A stretch of DNA of 64,000 nt from Tetrapisispora phaffii CBS 4417 (taxonomy: Eukaryota > Ascomycota > Saccharomycetes > Saccharomycetales > Saccharomycetaceae): positions 630,001 to 694,000 of the forward strand of contig NC_016528.1 of the NCBI RefSeq assembly GCF_000236905.1, given 5' to 3'. A program made the translations under genes and the position numbers. The notes under the pieces were generated by a model, which was not told the origin of the DNA, did no database searches, and worked only from the letters and a program-made list of their open reading frames with translations. This document shows positions 40,592-51,644 of this stretch, in pieces; position 1 is the first letter of the stretch, and every line of letters begins with the position of its first letter.

Positions 40592-41908
40592 AAAGGCTTA
40601 AAAGCTACATTCAAAGACTTAAATAGCATAAGAAGCTAGATTTAATAATCAAAAGAAAAAAGAAGAGATAAAAAACACATGGGAACAATCGTACATTGAA
40701 CTCGAATATAAATGAAGGGATTTTGTTTTATCTACGATTGAAAACATGAGGAAAAAATTAATATTCTAAAAAGTTTTTAAAGTTGTACATGCAATTTGAC
40801 GATTATTAATCATATTTTGATCATCCAGGAACAACAACATATGTCCTTTTATTCAAATCTTCATTTGTTTTCATTCATTCGTTTCGTGATCTACCACATA
40901 TTGACATTATGAAGATAATGAACTAAGGTTCTATCTGGTTGTTTTCTTCCCTTCTTATTCTTTTATTTTTAAATTTATCATCATCTTAATGACATTTAAT
41001 GTCACTTTCCAACTCATACGACCACGTATATGTAAATAATATATTTATATATATATATTATGTATATAATTTTTTATATTCTAAGATCTTCTCAAAATTA
41101 TTCTAAATTGCACTACTAAACTTACTATATCGTTCCCTTATCCACCATTAACTAAATTATTTATTAGGCAAGATCAGCCCAGGATTTCAAATGACTATTT
41201 ACTGATACACCCATACACCATGAAATATTATGTTTTAGTTTTTTTCTATCAATTATTTCTTGTTCATGTTTTCATTTTTACCATATTATGTTGTATCGTC
41301 TCGCTTGCACGTCTCTGAATGTTTTTTTGTAAAACGTGATCACTATATTATCTTACTAGTTATTTTTCGTGCAACACTCTCGTCCGAAATTCGGTAAAAT
41401 CGAAAATTCAAATCATTTTATCTAACGAATTACCACATACATACTATAGAGACTGTCTGAAACAAATTTATGAAATTGGAAAATTACACACAAATTCTGA
41501 AACTGTATACGTTATTTTCTGCAATAGAATGTTTCAAGATTTGTCATTATTCCATATCACAAAGTGAAATTGCTATGTTGTATAATTTTTTCATTAAGAA
41601 AATAAGTAGTGATGATGAATATTGATGATGACGATGAGCTTTCGTATACTATTCTATTGTCAACATAGTCTTAATCTTTATTGAATTCTAAGAGTTCAGT
41701 ACTCTAACTGTAGTGGAACTGTTTATATCTAGTATGCTCTCTTGTTACTTAACAAAAACGTTCATCCATTGAAATTTATTAAATTCATTTGTTTTTAAAT
41801 CTTGTTTGTATTTGAAGAACTATTAGTTTTAACAGCTTATTTTCTAAATTTTGTGTTTTAAACAGTACATACATATATATATATCCAGTCGAAAACTACC
41901 ATACAAAT
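40592..41908. promoter_or_regulatory. 1.3-kb ATP2-RPS5 spacer; IBA57 position is empty
   Basis: AT-rich and without any frame worth reporting. In S. cerevisiae IBA57 (YJR122W) lies here. The spacer holds the ATP2 3' end and RPS5 promoter with one strong Rap1 site. Confidence 0.6.
41207..41219 (+). promoter_or_regulatory. Rap1 site upstream of RPS5
   Basis: ACACCCATACACC fits all 13 positions of ACACCCRYACAYM. It lies about 690 bases before the RPS5 start, farther than usual for ribosomal protein genes. Confidence 0.65.
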
Positions 41909-42586
41909 ATGTCTGATACCGAGGTTCCAGTTGATGCTGTCGAAGAATTCGAAGTCGTTGAAGAATTTACTCCAGTTGAATTAGCCACTGCTATTCCAGA
42001 AGATGTCCAAAGAGCTCAATCTGAAATTAAACTATTTAACAAATGGTCCTTTGACGACATTGAAGTTAAAGATGCCTCTTTAGTCGACTACATCCAAGTT
42101 AGAAACCCAGTCTATGTTGGTCACACTGCTGGTAGATACGCCAACAAGAGATTCAGAAAGGCCCAATGTCCAATTATCGAAAGATTAACCAATTCTTTAA
42201 TGATGAACGGTAGAAACAATGGTAAGAAATTAAAGGCCGTCAGAATCGTCAAGCACACTTTAGAAATCATCAACGTTTTATCTGAACAAAACCCATTACA
42301 AGTTGTTGTCGATGCTATTGCCAACTCCGGTCCAAGAGAAGATACTACTAGAGTCGGCGGTGGTGGTGCCGCTAGAAGACAAGCTGTCGATGTCTCTCCA
42401 TTAAGAAGAGTTAACCAAGCTATTTCTCTATTGACCATCGGTGCCAGAGAAGCTTCTTTCAGAAACATCAAGACCATTGCTGAGACTTTATCTGAAGAGT
42501 TAATAAACGCTGCCAAGGGCTCTTCTACTTCTTATGCCATTAAGAAGAAGGATGAACTAGAACGTGTTGCCAAATCTAACCGTTAA
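41909..42586 (+). CDS. RPS5: Cytosolic ribosomal protein uS7 (Rps5)
   Basis: Essential 40S head protein near the mRNA exit and E site. The 225 residues equal the S. cerevisiae length. A yeast-specific acidic N-terminus (about 45 residues) precedes the uS7 domain, with [19 protein letters not shown], the basic [20 protein letters not shown] hairpin region and the C-terminal [16 protein letters not shown]. No intron interrupts the frame. Strong codon bias. Confidence 0.98.
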   Translation: MSDTEVPVDAVEEFEVVEEFTPVELATAIPEDVQRAQSEIKLFNKWSFDDIEVKDASLVDYIQVRNPVYVGHTAGRYANKRFRKAQCPIIERLTNSLMMNGRNNGKKLKAVRIVKHTLEIINVLSEQNPLQVVVDAIANSGPREDTTRVGGGGAARRQAVDVSPLRRVNQAISLLTIGAREASFRNIKTIAETLSEELINAAKGSSTSYAIKKKDELERVAKSNR

Positions 42587-43156
42587 ACAATATACAGTAA
42601 AACTTCTAATCATAAATACATAAAACATAATATTATAAAAAAATATCAAGTACAAATTAAGCAGAAGAACGATGATGACGTTTTTTTTCAATTAGATAGG
42701 TTGTCTTGTGTTAGCATACGATGGGCCTCTTAATGCATATATATATGTTATACTAATGGTATCATTAATACTGTAGGATCACTTTTTGAATCAATATCCG
42801 TCACGTGCCAGGAATCGGCCCAAATCTGTTACCCCAACAGGAAGTGCCGTTTTCCACTCTCTATATAGAACCCATGGTATTGTGTCGTGTCGATGGAACA
42901 CAAACTGGCATTAAAAACGTTGGGGATTATTGGTAAAGTGGAGTAGAAGTAACAGAATAGGGTCCACATACAAATCGTGCTATCCATAGTAACAACAACT
43001 ACGATATCGTTGATGACGCGAGATCCTTAAAAAAAAGAAAGAAAAAAAAGAGAACATAATAATGATACACAGAAAAGGTTACACAAACATCAAAATTAAC
43101 CGCCCATTTTCGTTATGTGCGCGTCAAAACATATGTCTCACTGTGATAAGAGATTA

Positions 43157-43179
43157 CAATCTGTGTGACACACAGATTG
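43157..43179. repeat. 23-bp palindrome upstream of YAT2
   Basis: CAATCTGTGTG and CACACAGATTG are perfect 11-base inverted arms around one central A. It lies about 363 bases before the YAT2 start, as expected for a symmetrical protein binding site. Confidence 0.8.
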
Positions 43180-43332
43180 ATTTACCTTCATTTGAGTCTT
43201 TTAGAAGAGAAAAAAAAGGGTAAATGGAAACATTTTATTTGACTAAAGGGATTAAGGGTCATTACTTTTTTTTAATTTCAATTTTGTTGGGGTTATTTTG
43301 TAGGAGTTTTTGTGTCAATTATTTTGAATCGT

Positions 43333-43342
43333 TCGGCGGCTA
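43333..43342 (+). promoter_or_regulatory. URS1 element TCGGCGGCTA (Ume6 site)
   Basis: Exact core of the S. cerevisiae URS1, bound by Ume6 with the Sin3-Rpd3 repressor, 200 bases before the YAT2 start codon. It suggests repression in rich medium and induction in acetate or meiosis. Confidence 0.65.
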
Positions 43343-43541
43343 AACTGGTACTACTGTTTAATTTTTTTGAATTAGTATATAAAGATAGAAATAATCTTGG
43401 ATAAACTTATAATATTATATATATATTAAGTGATTGCTGGAAGTAAACGGCACCTTCTTTCTTTTATTCTACTCTTTGGTGCTACAAAACTCAAAACATT
43501 TATACAATATATACTCATATATATAGAAGTCATTAATAGAT

Positions 43542-46358
43542 ATGACAGACATATCTAATACTTTTGAATATGAGAATGGTTTACCTAAATTTCCAATACC
43601 AACTATTGATAATACATTGAATCAACTTTTAAAAAGTCTGGAACCTTTATATTATGCTGATGGTTATTATAAACATCCATTAGATTTAGAACAAATTCAG
43701 GAGCTCAATAAGATCTTTCAAGATTTTAAAACATCAACTATTTCAAATTTATTGCAAAAAAGATTAATAGATTTTAATATAGAAAATGATTGTTATTTAG
43801 ATAAATTACATTTAGACATTAACAATCATCACAGCAATACAATAATGGATATGACAAATGATGATATTTTACCGAGAAATCCTTTTCTAATATTAGCAAA
43901 CGATGCAATTAAGGATATTAGCCAGCAAGATAGAGCCGCTGTATTAATTCATTCTTCATTAAAATTTATATCTGCTCTCAGAAAAAATATTTTACAGCCA
44001 GATTATACTTATGCAAATATATCATCAGATAGCAATGACAATATTGCTTTTCAGAAAAAATATTTATCAATGAAACCGTATTTAAAATTATTTGGAACAA
44101 CAAGATGTCCTGTTTTTGAAGAAGGGGAAATTGAACACTTTGATTTAAACAAAAAATATTCCTATTCAGATACAAATTCAATGGATTGGTCAGAAGATGA
44201 TGAAGAAGAAGAAGAAACTGATAAGGATAGGAATTTAGAACAAAAAGAAAATAAAAATAGTAGACCAGTGACAAGAGATGGGAGTATAACCCTTGAGGAT
44301 GAGAGTTTATTTACAAGTCATGGTATCACTTACAAAAATTGTCCGGACTCAAAACATATCTTAATAATTTCAAGAGGACAATATTATACCTTAGACGTAC
44401 TGGACACCAACGATTGTGTCGTTTATACGGATGATGAATTAAGTTTAATTTTTGAATATATTATCAATGATTCAAATCTAGACAGTAAAAAGCTTCCAAG
44501 TGTCGGAAATAAGAATAACATGACTGGTGCTACAGCATTGGGTAGTTTGACTTCATATTCTTATAAGAATTGGAAATACGCAAGAAAAAGATTAGAAAAA
44601 CGTTATCCGAATGAATTAAATTTGATCGATGCTGCATTGTTTGTACTGGTATTGGATGACACAGGCCTGAGTGGAAATTCATCAATAGAAGTCAAAGACA
44701 ATCTTGATGGGACGTCAGTTGCAGAAGATGGGGATAATAGCTCAGATGACTGTAAGAGACTATTTTATGGAACATCAACTATTGATGAAAATGGTAATCA
44801 AGTTGGCTCTTGTATCTCGAGATGGTATGATAAGTTGCAGATTGTGGTGACAACAGATGCAAAAGCAGCAATTATTTGGGACTCTTTTACTTCAGATGGG
44901 TCAGTGGTTTTGAGATTTATTTCAGAAGCCCACGCTGAGAGTGTCCTACGTTTAGCAAGAAATGTAAATGAAGACAAAAGTAAGTTTTCTCTATGGCCCA
45001 CAGTACATGACCCATGTTATAATCCTAGAAGCAATAAACCAAATAGCTTAAAGGATGACCTTCCAAGAGTAGTCAAAAAAATCGATTGGTCATTCAGTCA
45101 CATATTAAATACTCATATCCATTTATCAGAAACAAAATTAGCAGATTTAATTTCGAAACATGATATTACCAAAGTTTCTGTACCATTTGGAAAGAAAACA
45201 GCGCAAAAACTGGGGGTAAAACCTGATTCAATGATTCAAGTAGCATTGCAAGTCGCACATTACGCTTTGTATGGCCGGTTTGTCTACGGTTATGAACCAG
45301 TTTCAACAAGAAGTTTTAAAAATGCCAGATCAGTCTTTATTAACTTACAAAGTCAAGATATATTAGAATTGTGTCAAGAATTTATATCAAATTCTTTGGA
45401 GGATTTAGTGAAATTGGATAAATTTATTAATTCCTGCCACATCCATGGACAAAAAGTTAAAGAAGCGAAGGAAGGGAACGGATTCGAAAGACATTTTAAC
45501 GCTTTGAAGTATGTTTATAAATTTCATGAACATTTTGGAATTACTGCAAGTAAACAAGAACTACAGATAGCCAAAAATCTATTTGAAAATCCTTTGCTTA
45601 CTCCATTTTCTTCTCCAGAATTGATTTTTGCAAACTGCGGAAATACAGCCACAACCACTTTTGGGATAACCCCAGCTATACCTCAAGGTTATGGCATTGG
45701 GTATATCATCAAAGATGAACAATGCGATTTAACAGTGACATCACAATTTAGGCAAGGAAAAAGATTGATGTTCATGTTGAATTGGGTATTGCACGAAATA
45801 AGAACATATTTTAGAAAATCAAGAAATTTGGGAAGAGGAGGTATTAGAGTAAACCCATTGGTTGACAAGTTATATGCAATGGATAATGCCAAATACGCAT
45901 CAAAATTAAATGCAATGACACAGGGATCTGGACATAGTAGCAACAACACCAATGGATTCTTTGATCTCAAGGGACACATGGAAAGTAGAACTGTTTCCGG
46001 AATGAATTCCCATAGTAACTCTTCCCTGGCATTAAACCAATCAAACAAAACTTATTCCTCCATGATAAATTCAAAAGAGTTCAATGAGGCGGTAATGTCA
46101 TTAAACATCGAATCTAAAAATCAAAATGGACCTACAGAAGAAGAAAAACTTGGTACTGGTTCTCAAATCCCATCATTGCAACCAAACGATGAAGAAAGTG
46201 ATTCAGATGAGAATACCCGTAATGTTGTAACCAAATTTGGAGAGTCTGGATTTATATTTCAAATTGAAGAACAAAAAACCTCTAATGTCATTGACTCTAA
46301 ATTTGACATTGATTTTGACAGAGGTCGGGTCGGGAGGAAAATAGTGAGTTTTGAATAG
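43542..46358 (+). CDS. YAT2: Carnitine O-acetyltransferase Yat2
   Basis: Member of the choline/carnitine acyltransferase family; in S. cerevisiae Yat2 is the cytosolic carnitine acetyltransferase that helps move acetyl units during growth on ethanol or acetate. The 938 residues compare with 923. Family blocks seen are LPKFPIPTIDNTLNQLLKSL at the N-terminus, CISRWYDKLQIVVTTD, and GYGIGYIIKDEQCDLTVTSQ. An acidic insertion lies near residues 220-240 and a long Ser/Asn-rich tail follows the domain (from about 775). In the segment that aligns with the catalytic EHxxxDG motif the protein reads WDSFTSDG, so the catalytic histidine seems replaced; see findings. Synteny with YER024W is clear. Confidence 0.9.
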   Translation: MTDISNTFEYENGLPKFPIPTIDNTLNQLLKSLEPLYYADGYYKHPLDLEQIQELNKIFQDFKTSTISNLLQKRLIDFNIENDCYLDKLHLDINNHHSNTIMDMTNDDILPRNPFLILANDAIKDISQQDRAAVLIHSSLKFISALRKNILQPDYTYANISSDSNDNIAFQKKYLSMKPYLKLFGTTRCPVFEEGEIEHFDLNKKYSYSDTNSMDWSEDDEEEEETDKDRNLEQKENKNSRPVTRDGSITLEDESLFTSHGITYKNCPDSKHILIISRGQYYTLDVLDTNDCVVYTDDELSLIFEYIINDSNLDSKKLPSVGNKNNMTGATALGSLTSYSYKNWKYARKRLEKRYPNELNLIDAALFVLVLDDTGLSGNSSIEVKDNLDGTSVAEDGDNSSDDCKRLFYGTSTIDENGNQVGSCISRWYDKLQIVVTTDAKAAIIWDSFTSDGSVVLRFISEAHAESVLRLARNVNEDKSKFSLWPTVHDPCYNPRSNKPNSLKDDLPRVVKKIDWSFSHILNTHIHLSETKLADLISKHDITKVSVPFGKKTAQKLGVKPDSMIQVALQVAHYALYGRFVYGYEPVSTRSFKNARSVFINLQSQDILELCQEFISNSLEDLVKLDKFINSCHIHGQKVKEAKEGNGFERHFNALKYVYKFHEHFGITASKQELQIAKNLFENPLLTPFSSPELIFANCGNTATTTFGITPAIPQGYGIGYIIKDEQCDLTVTSQFRQGKRLMFMLNWVLHEIRTYFRKSRNLGRGGIRVNPLVDKLYAMDNAKYASKLNAMTQGSGHSSNNTNGFFDLKGHMESRTVSGMNSHSNSSLALNQSNKTYSSMINSKEFNEAVMSLNIESKNQNGPTEEEKLGTGSQIPSLQPNDEESDSDENTRNVVTKFGESGFIFQIEEQKTSNVIDSKFDIDFDRGRVGRKIVSFE

Positions 46359-47071
46359 AAAGCATAAAAAACCAACTAATGCTGTGATTATACTTATTTA
46401 TTTCAGTTTATCTTGAATAGTAAACCAAACAGAAATACCTTTTATAAACAATTCATTTTGTTATTAAATAAAACTGTCAATTCCATCTAACAATTAAATA
46501 CGATAATTACTGTCACACGGAACTAGGTCAATCAAACAACACTTTTTGGCTCAAAATATTACGTCCAACGTGATATTGAAAATATCGATTTTTCAAAAAA
46601 ATAAAAAAAATTAAAGAATAAAAAAATTTTCGTTAGTTTGTCCAGAAAGGTTATATTTAAATTTAAAATGAATAGATTAACTATAATTTGTTACTCAATA
46701 TAATGCAGTAATGGATAAGAAATATTGAAAATAGTTTGAGTTTTAGATATAATTTCATTACAATATATAGTATTTTTATTTACTAGGTGATCTTATCCAT
46801 ATTCAATTTAAGTATACTACTAATCTCTTTGAAATATTGAATTATTAATAACACATTTTGGTACTACTTTTGTTTTTAAATCTCATATTGAATAATTTAT
46901 AATCATTATTTTAACTGTTGTAATAGTTTCAATTATTTGTTTTCGAGAATAGACCGTGTAACTTACCAAGGCATAGCTATATAAGAAGAATACTTGTACT
47001 GTATCTCTCTTTTTCGTTTTTTTTGGGAATTATTTAAGTAATAGGAACTTTGATAGCACACGTTATAGAAA
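46359..47071. promoter_or_regulatory. YAT2-GCD11 spacer
   Basis: 713 very AT-rich bases with the GCD11 promoter. No specific element was recognised. Confidence 0.6.
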
Positions 47072-48640
47072 ATGACTGATTTCCAAGACAGAGAACCTAG
47101 TATCATCATTAATGGTGATATGGATAATGAAGAAATCATTTATGGTGAAGAAGAGATCGCTGAAGTTGAAGAAGCAGTTGTTGAAGAAGAAAAACCAAGA
47201 AAGAAAGTTGCCTTCAGTGGTTTAGATGAAGAATCTGATGAAGAAAAAAGAAAACGTGAATTCGAAGAAGGAGGTGGTTTACCAGAACAACCAACGGACC
47301 CAGACTTTTCCAAGCTAAACCCATTATCTACAGAAATTATTAACAGACAAGCTACTATTAACATCGGTACCATTGGTCATGTCGCTCACGGTAAGTCTAC
47401 TGTCGTTAGAGCAATTTCTGGTGTTCAAACTGTTCGTTTCAAGGATGAATTAGAACGTAACATTACTATTAAATTAGGTTATGCTAATGCAAAGATATAT
47501 AAATGTCAAGATCCTACTTGTCCAGAACCAGATTGTTACAGATCTTTCAAGTCCGATAAGGAAATCCATCCAAAATGTCAAAGACCAGGTTGCGAAGGTC
47601 GTTACGAACTAGTTCGTCATGTTTCATTTGTCGATTGTCCAGGTCACGATATTTTAATGAGTACTATGTTGTCCGGTGCTGCTGTAATGGACGCCGCTCT
47701 ATTATTAATTGCCGGTAATGAATCCTGTCCTCAACCACAAACTTCTGAACATTTAGCTGCTATTGAAATTATGAAGTTAAAGCATGTTATCATTTTACAA
47801 AATAAAGTTGATTTAATGAAAGAAGAAAATGCTTTAGAACATGAAAAATCTATCTTGAAGTTTATTAGAGGTACTATTGCCGACGGTGCCCCAATTATCC
47901 CTATCTCTGCCCAATTGAAATATAATATTGACGCCGTTAATGAATTTATTGTAAAAACCATCCCAGTTCCTCCAAGGGATTTCATGGTTTCTCCACGTTT
48001 GATTGTTATTCGTTCTTTCGATGTCAACAAACCAGGTACTGAAATTGAAGATTTGAATGGTGGTGTTGCTGGTGGTTCTATCCTAAATGGTGTCTTCAAA
48101 TTAGGTGATGAAATCGAAATTAGACCAGGTATCGTCACTAAGGATGACAAAGGTAAAATTCAATGTAAGCCAATTTTCTCCAACATTGTTTCCTTATTTG
48201 CTGAACAAAATGACCTAAAGTTTGCGGTTCCAGGTGGTTTGATCGGTGTTGGTACTAAGGTTGATCCAACATTATGTAGAGCAGATCGTTTAGTAGGTCA
48301 AGTTGTAGGTGCTAAGGGTCACTTACCAAATATTTATACAGATATTGAAATTAATTATTTCTTATTACGTCGTTTATTAGGTGTTAAGACTGATGGTCAA
48401 AAACAAGCTAAGGTTAGAAAATTAGAATCTAACGAAGTTTTAATGGTTAATATCGGTTCAACCGCTACAGGTGCCCGTGTAGTAGCTGTTAAAGCCGATA
48501 TGGCCAGACTGCAATTAACTTCCCCAGTTTGTACAGAAGTTAATGAAAAGATTGCTTTATCTAGACGTATTGATAAGCATTGGCGTCTAATCGGTTGGGC
48601 CACTATCAAGAAAGGTACAACTTTAGAACCAATTGCTTAA
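47072..48640 (+). CDS. GCD11: Translation initiation factor eIF2 gamma subunit
   Basis: GTPase subunit of eIF2, which carries initiator methionyl-tRNA to the 40S subunit. The 522 residues compare with 527 in S. cerevisiae. A roughly 85-residue acidic N-terminal extension is typical of fungi. The G domain has [15 protein letters not shown] and NKVD. Two Cys pairs around [11 protein letters not shown] and CQRPGCEG form the zinc knuckle. Two beta-barrel domains follow. Complete and strongly codon biased. Confidence 0.97.
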   Translation: MTDFQDREPSIIINGDMDNEEIIYGEEEIAEVEEAVVEEEKPRKKVAFSGLDEESDEEKRKREFEEGGGLPEQPTDPDFSKLNPLSTEIINRQATINIGTIGHVAHGKSTVVRAISGVQTVRFKDELERNITIKLGYANAKIYKCQDPTCPEPDCYRSFKSDKEIHPKCQRPGCEGRYELVRHVSFVDCPGHDILMSTMLSGAAVMDAALLLIAGNESCPQPQTSEHLAAIEIMKLKHVIILQNKVDLMKEENALEHEKSILKFIRGTIADGAPIIPISAQLKYNIDAVNEFIVKTIPVPPRDFMVSPRLIVIRSFDVNKPGTEIEDLNGGVAGGSILNGVFKLGDEIEIRPGIVTKDDKGKIQCKPIFSNIVSLFAEQNDLKFAVPGGLIGVGTKVDPTLCRADRLVGQVVGAKGHLPNIYTDIEINYFLLRRLLGVKTDGQKQAKVRKLESNEVLMVNIGSTATGARVVAVKADMARLQLTSPVCTEVNEKIALSRRIDKHWRLIGWATIKKGTTLEPIA

Positions 48641-48919
48641 ACAATTGTAAAATAAACAACCATAAAAAACTATATAACATAAATAAACCTCTGTATATCC
48701 TTCATGTCTTTTGTTAATCAAACAGCATATTTAAGTATAACTAATACTAACTAATAAAGAAAACCTAATTTGAGTAATTTCTCAATCGATGATAAATTAT
48801 CTTTCAAACGTGAATGATCTTATTTGTTTTATCTTCATAGGAATCCCATCTTAAATGATTTATTCAATAGAAAAATTGTGTGCTTATGTATTATGCAATA
48901 TGTATTCTCAAGTGAATAT

Positions 48920-50965
48920 TTAAGTAGATAGACATCTTTCACGAATGTTAGAAGTCTGAAGAAATTCAGAAAACAATTTAGAGTTCTTAAATTTAGGTAA
49001 TGAATCATTTTTCATAAGAAGACGTAAGTTATCTTTTAACTTTATAAATAATGGCAAAATAATTAGAAGTAGATTAACAGCCGGTGACAATGTATCGTTG
49101 TATGACTGTCCGTCACTATTATCACTTTCTATATTCGAAATGTTCTCTTCAATATTAGTTTTAGAGGAATTAGTTAGTATATCAGGGGACGATGTTAATT
49201 TCTCCTCAGGTAAATTAATTTGAAAATTTTTTATCTGTAAATCAGAATTATCGTTCGTGGTACCATTAGTAGTTTTGGTAGTTAATTCATCAGTATTATC
49301 TGTATGCAAGATTACCTTACTAATGGACTCTCGCAGATTGTGGTCGATATTCAATTGATATGGTGCACATTCAATAATAAAAGTTGAATATATCTGATAA
49401 GACATCTCTAGACACTCACTTGCGTGTTTGGACAAAGCAGTATCCATTGCATCCGTAATATTATTCTGAATGTTAGATAATTTTCTATTTGCACTAGTTG
49501 AAGCTTTAGATTTTAGCATTTTATTTAAATTTCTCATCTTCTTTAAGAATTTAAGAATTTCTAAATAAGCATCTAAATTTTCAACACATATATCTTCTTG
49601 TAAGAACTGCCTAAAAAGAAAGCGCATCCCTGGATCAGCAATAATATCGTTAAACTCGATATTCTTAAGTTCCGATGAGCCATGGGTTTTAATAGAAGAA
49701 CTGATACTATGGCTCAAGGATTCTGTATCAGTGTTGAAACTATAAGAACCGGACTCCATATTTTTACTAAAGTTCACATTGTTATTGTCTGAGTATGGAA
49801 TGGAGTGACTTCTAGTTTTAGTGTTTGATAGATTCCATTTAACTACACTCCAACCCAATGGAGTTAGTTTAAAATAGGTTGTTTTGTTTATCATGACTTT
49901 TTTTGAAGATAATTTCTGATCTGGTTTAATAATTGGTTCAATCAAACCTTTTTTGGCAAAAAGTACTACGATATAAGATGCCTCCTTTGGGTAAAGTATA
50001 TCTGTACAATCCATTAACCATTGCCACAAAGCTTTAGTTGTGAATGTATAATCAATAGGCTCGATATCTTTATCAAATACCTTATCCTTAAATAATCGCA
50101 CACCAACATCAGACACATAATATTGAATATGAGAATCGGAGTCAGGATTTGTAAAAAATCTATGTGCTAATGGAGATTCTCTATCTTCATTAGTCAGGTC
50201 AATATCCTGAAGTTGGATGCTTTGATTAATTATGCTCGTTTGGCTATTTTGAGTTGATTGAAACCCTGAAATAGGATCGTAATCAATTGATTCAAAACTG
50301 AATGAATCAGTGCTGTATTCTAATAACTTAAAAAGAGATGGTAATCTATCACTAGGTTTTGATGGAGACCAAATATTTGGGCGAGATCCCATTATTCTCA
50401 TGAACAAAAGATATATTAGATAGTCACTACGAATGATTGAATCGGTCACAGAATTTCTTTCAAAACAAAATAATTGATTAGAATTCAACTCGGAGAATAT
50501 AATGGGTGGAATTTCTTTCAAACCAATGCTCCTCGTGTACTGATACAAAATTGCAACACCCTTTGGAGTTGGTTGCAACGGGGTCTTCTCCTTTGGTTCA
50601 TTTCGTGTTCTATCAACTGGAGCATGCAGTAATTTCGCTTCCATGAATATTTTCAATAGATGGTGTGCTAACTCATTTTTAATTGCATATGAAATGCTGA
50701 TCGATGTTTTGTTCATTTCAACTTTTAATTCCATATTTTTCATTGTTTTTATAGCATCAGCTACTGAAAACGAGAAATAACATGACTGCTTAGAGAAAGA
50801 ATTTAAAAATGTGCCTGAACGTGATTCTTTACTTTTCAATTGCAGGCTAATTAAAAAAATTGAGTAAACATTTTTAATGTTATTTGTGTATATCAACCCG
50901 CTAGGAGTTCGATTGAATCCTTTTGACGATCTCTCATGCAACGTATTATTGTCAGCAACTTTCAT
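48920..50965 (-). CDS. SST2: RGS protein Sst2, pheromone-signalling GTPase activator
   Basis: In S. cerevisiae Sst2 accelerates GTP hydrolysis by the pheromone G-alpha Gpa1 and binds the receptor tail through DEP domains. The 681 residues compare with 698. The N-terminal half carries the DEP region (LHERSSKGFNRTPSGLIYT at the start, RFFTNPDSDSHIQYYVSDVG near residue 275). The RGS domain starts near residue 430 with DPGMRFLFRQFLQEDICVEN and is interrupted by a long Ser/Thr/Asn-rich insertion, as in the S. cerevisiae protein. The S. cerevisiae neighbours RIF2 and FMP27 suggest the SST2-FMP27 linkage is ancestral; here BUR1 and TIF3 lie between. Confidence 0.93.
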   Translation of the reverse strand: MKVADNNTLHERSSKGFNRTPSGLIYTNNIKNVYSIFLISLQLKSKESRSGTFLNSFSKQSCYFSFSVADAIKTMKNMELKVEMNKTSISISYAIKNELAHHLLKIFMEAKLLHAPVDRTRNEPKEKTPLQPTPKGVAILYQYTRSIGLKEIPPIIFSELNSNQLFCFERNSVTDSIIRSDYLIYLLFMRIMGSRPNIWSPSKPSDRLPSLFKLLEYSTDSFSFESIDYDPISGFQSTQNSQTSIINQSIQLQDIDLTNEDRESPLAHRFFTNPDSDSHIQYYVSDVGVRLFKDKVFDKDIEPIDYTFTTKALWQWLMDCTDILYPKEASYIVVLFAKKGLIEPIIKPDQKLSSKKVMINKTTYFKLTPLGWSVVKWNLSNTKTRSHSIPYSDNNNVNFSKNMESGSYSFNTDTESLSHSISSSIKTHGSSELKNIEFNDIIADPGMRFLFRQFLQEDICVENLDAYLEILKFLKKMRNLNKMLKSKASTSANRKLSNIQNNITDAMDTALSKHASECLEMSYQIYSTFIIECAPYQLNIDHNLRESISKVILHTDNTDELTTKTTNGTTNDNSDLQIKNFQINLPEEKLTSSPDILTNSSKTNIEENISNIESDNSDGQSYNDTLSPAVNLLLIILPLFIKLKDNLRLLMKNDSLPKFKNSKLFSEFLQTSNIRERCLST

Positions 50966-51644
50966 ATTTATTACCTTTTACAGAATTATTCGTTTTGAAC
51001 TAAGCAGCAGCCTTGCTATTAAGTATAATTAGATGATCCAAAATTCATTAGTTGAAATAACAAAAATTCGAAAGGCAAAATAATATAACAACTAAAATCA
51101 TTAGTATATATATATATTCATATTTATTTATTGACATTATTGCATTATTGAAAAGATTCTTCACAATTGTTTATAAGTAACCATGGTTTTAATAAGCTAC
51201 CTACCTTTCTAGGTCCGAAACATAATCATCTTGATTCAAAACAGTTACAATTTAAAGTTTAGTCTCATAAATAGACTGAAAGATTTCATTAAACACACGT
51301 ATGCTGTTGTGATACAATATACCATCGAATATATCGTATAGTAACCATAATATAGAGGTTCGTTGTAGAGATAGAATGAATGTGTTTCAGAAATCAAGGA
51401 ACCTTCCAATTTTGAAACATTTTCAATTACGCTTTAGTCGCGTACTCGAACCATTGCACAACATGACAATAAAAATACCGAAGAAATTGAAAACTCATTC
51501 ATATCTGTTTTAGAAGAACTATATCTCCATGGTAAAATTCTGGTTACAGTTTCAGAAGTTATCTATATGTATGTGTGTTTAATAGTGTTAATATTTCATT
51601 AAAAATCTTTTTCAATAAAGAAAAATATATATGGTAAAGTACAT
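50966..51644. promoter_or_regulatory. SST2 upstream/BUR1 downstream spacer
   Basis: 679 AT-rich bases. I did not find a convincing cluster of pheromone response elements (TGAAACA), although SST2 is pheromone-induced in S. cerevisiae. Confidence 0.5.

Larger units (their letters stand above)
42587..43541. promoter_or_regulatory. RPS5-YAT2 spacer with URS1, palindrome and Cbf1 box
   Basis: 955 bases upstream of YAT2. It carries a Cbf1-type GTCACGTG at 42800-42807, a 23-bp palindrome and a perfect URS1 element, then poly-T and a TATA-like run near 43375 and 43415. No gene was seen. Confidence 0.65.

Noticed and set aside
41030..41080. Near-matches to the replication-origin ACS in AT-rich spacers
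   Set aside because: All candidates had at least one mismatch, and such matches are expected by chance in this AT-rich DNA.
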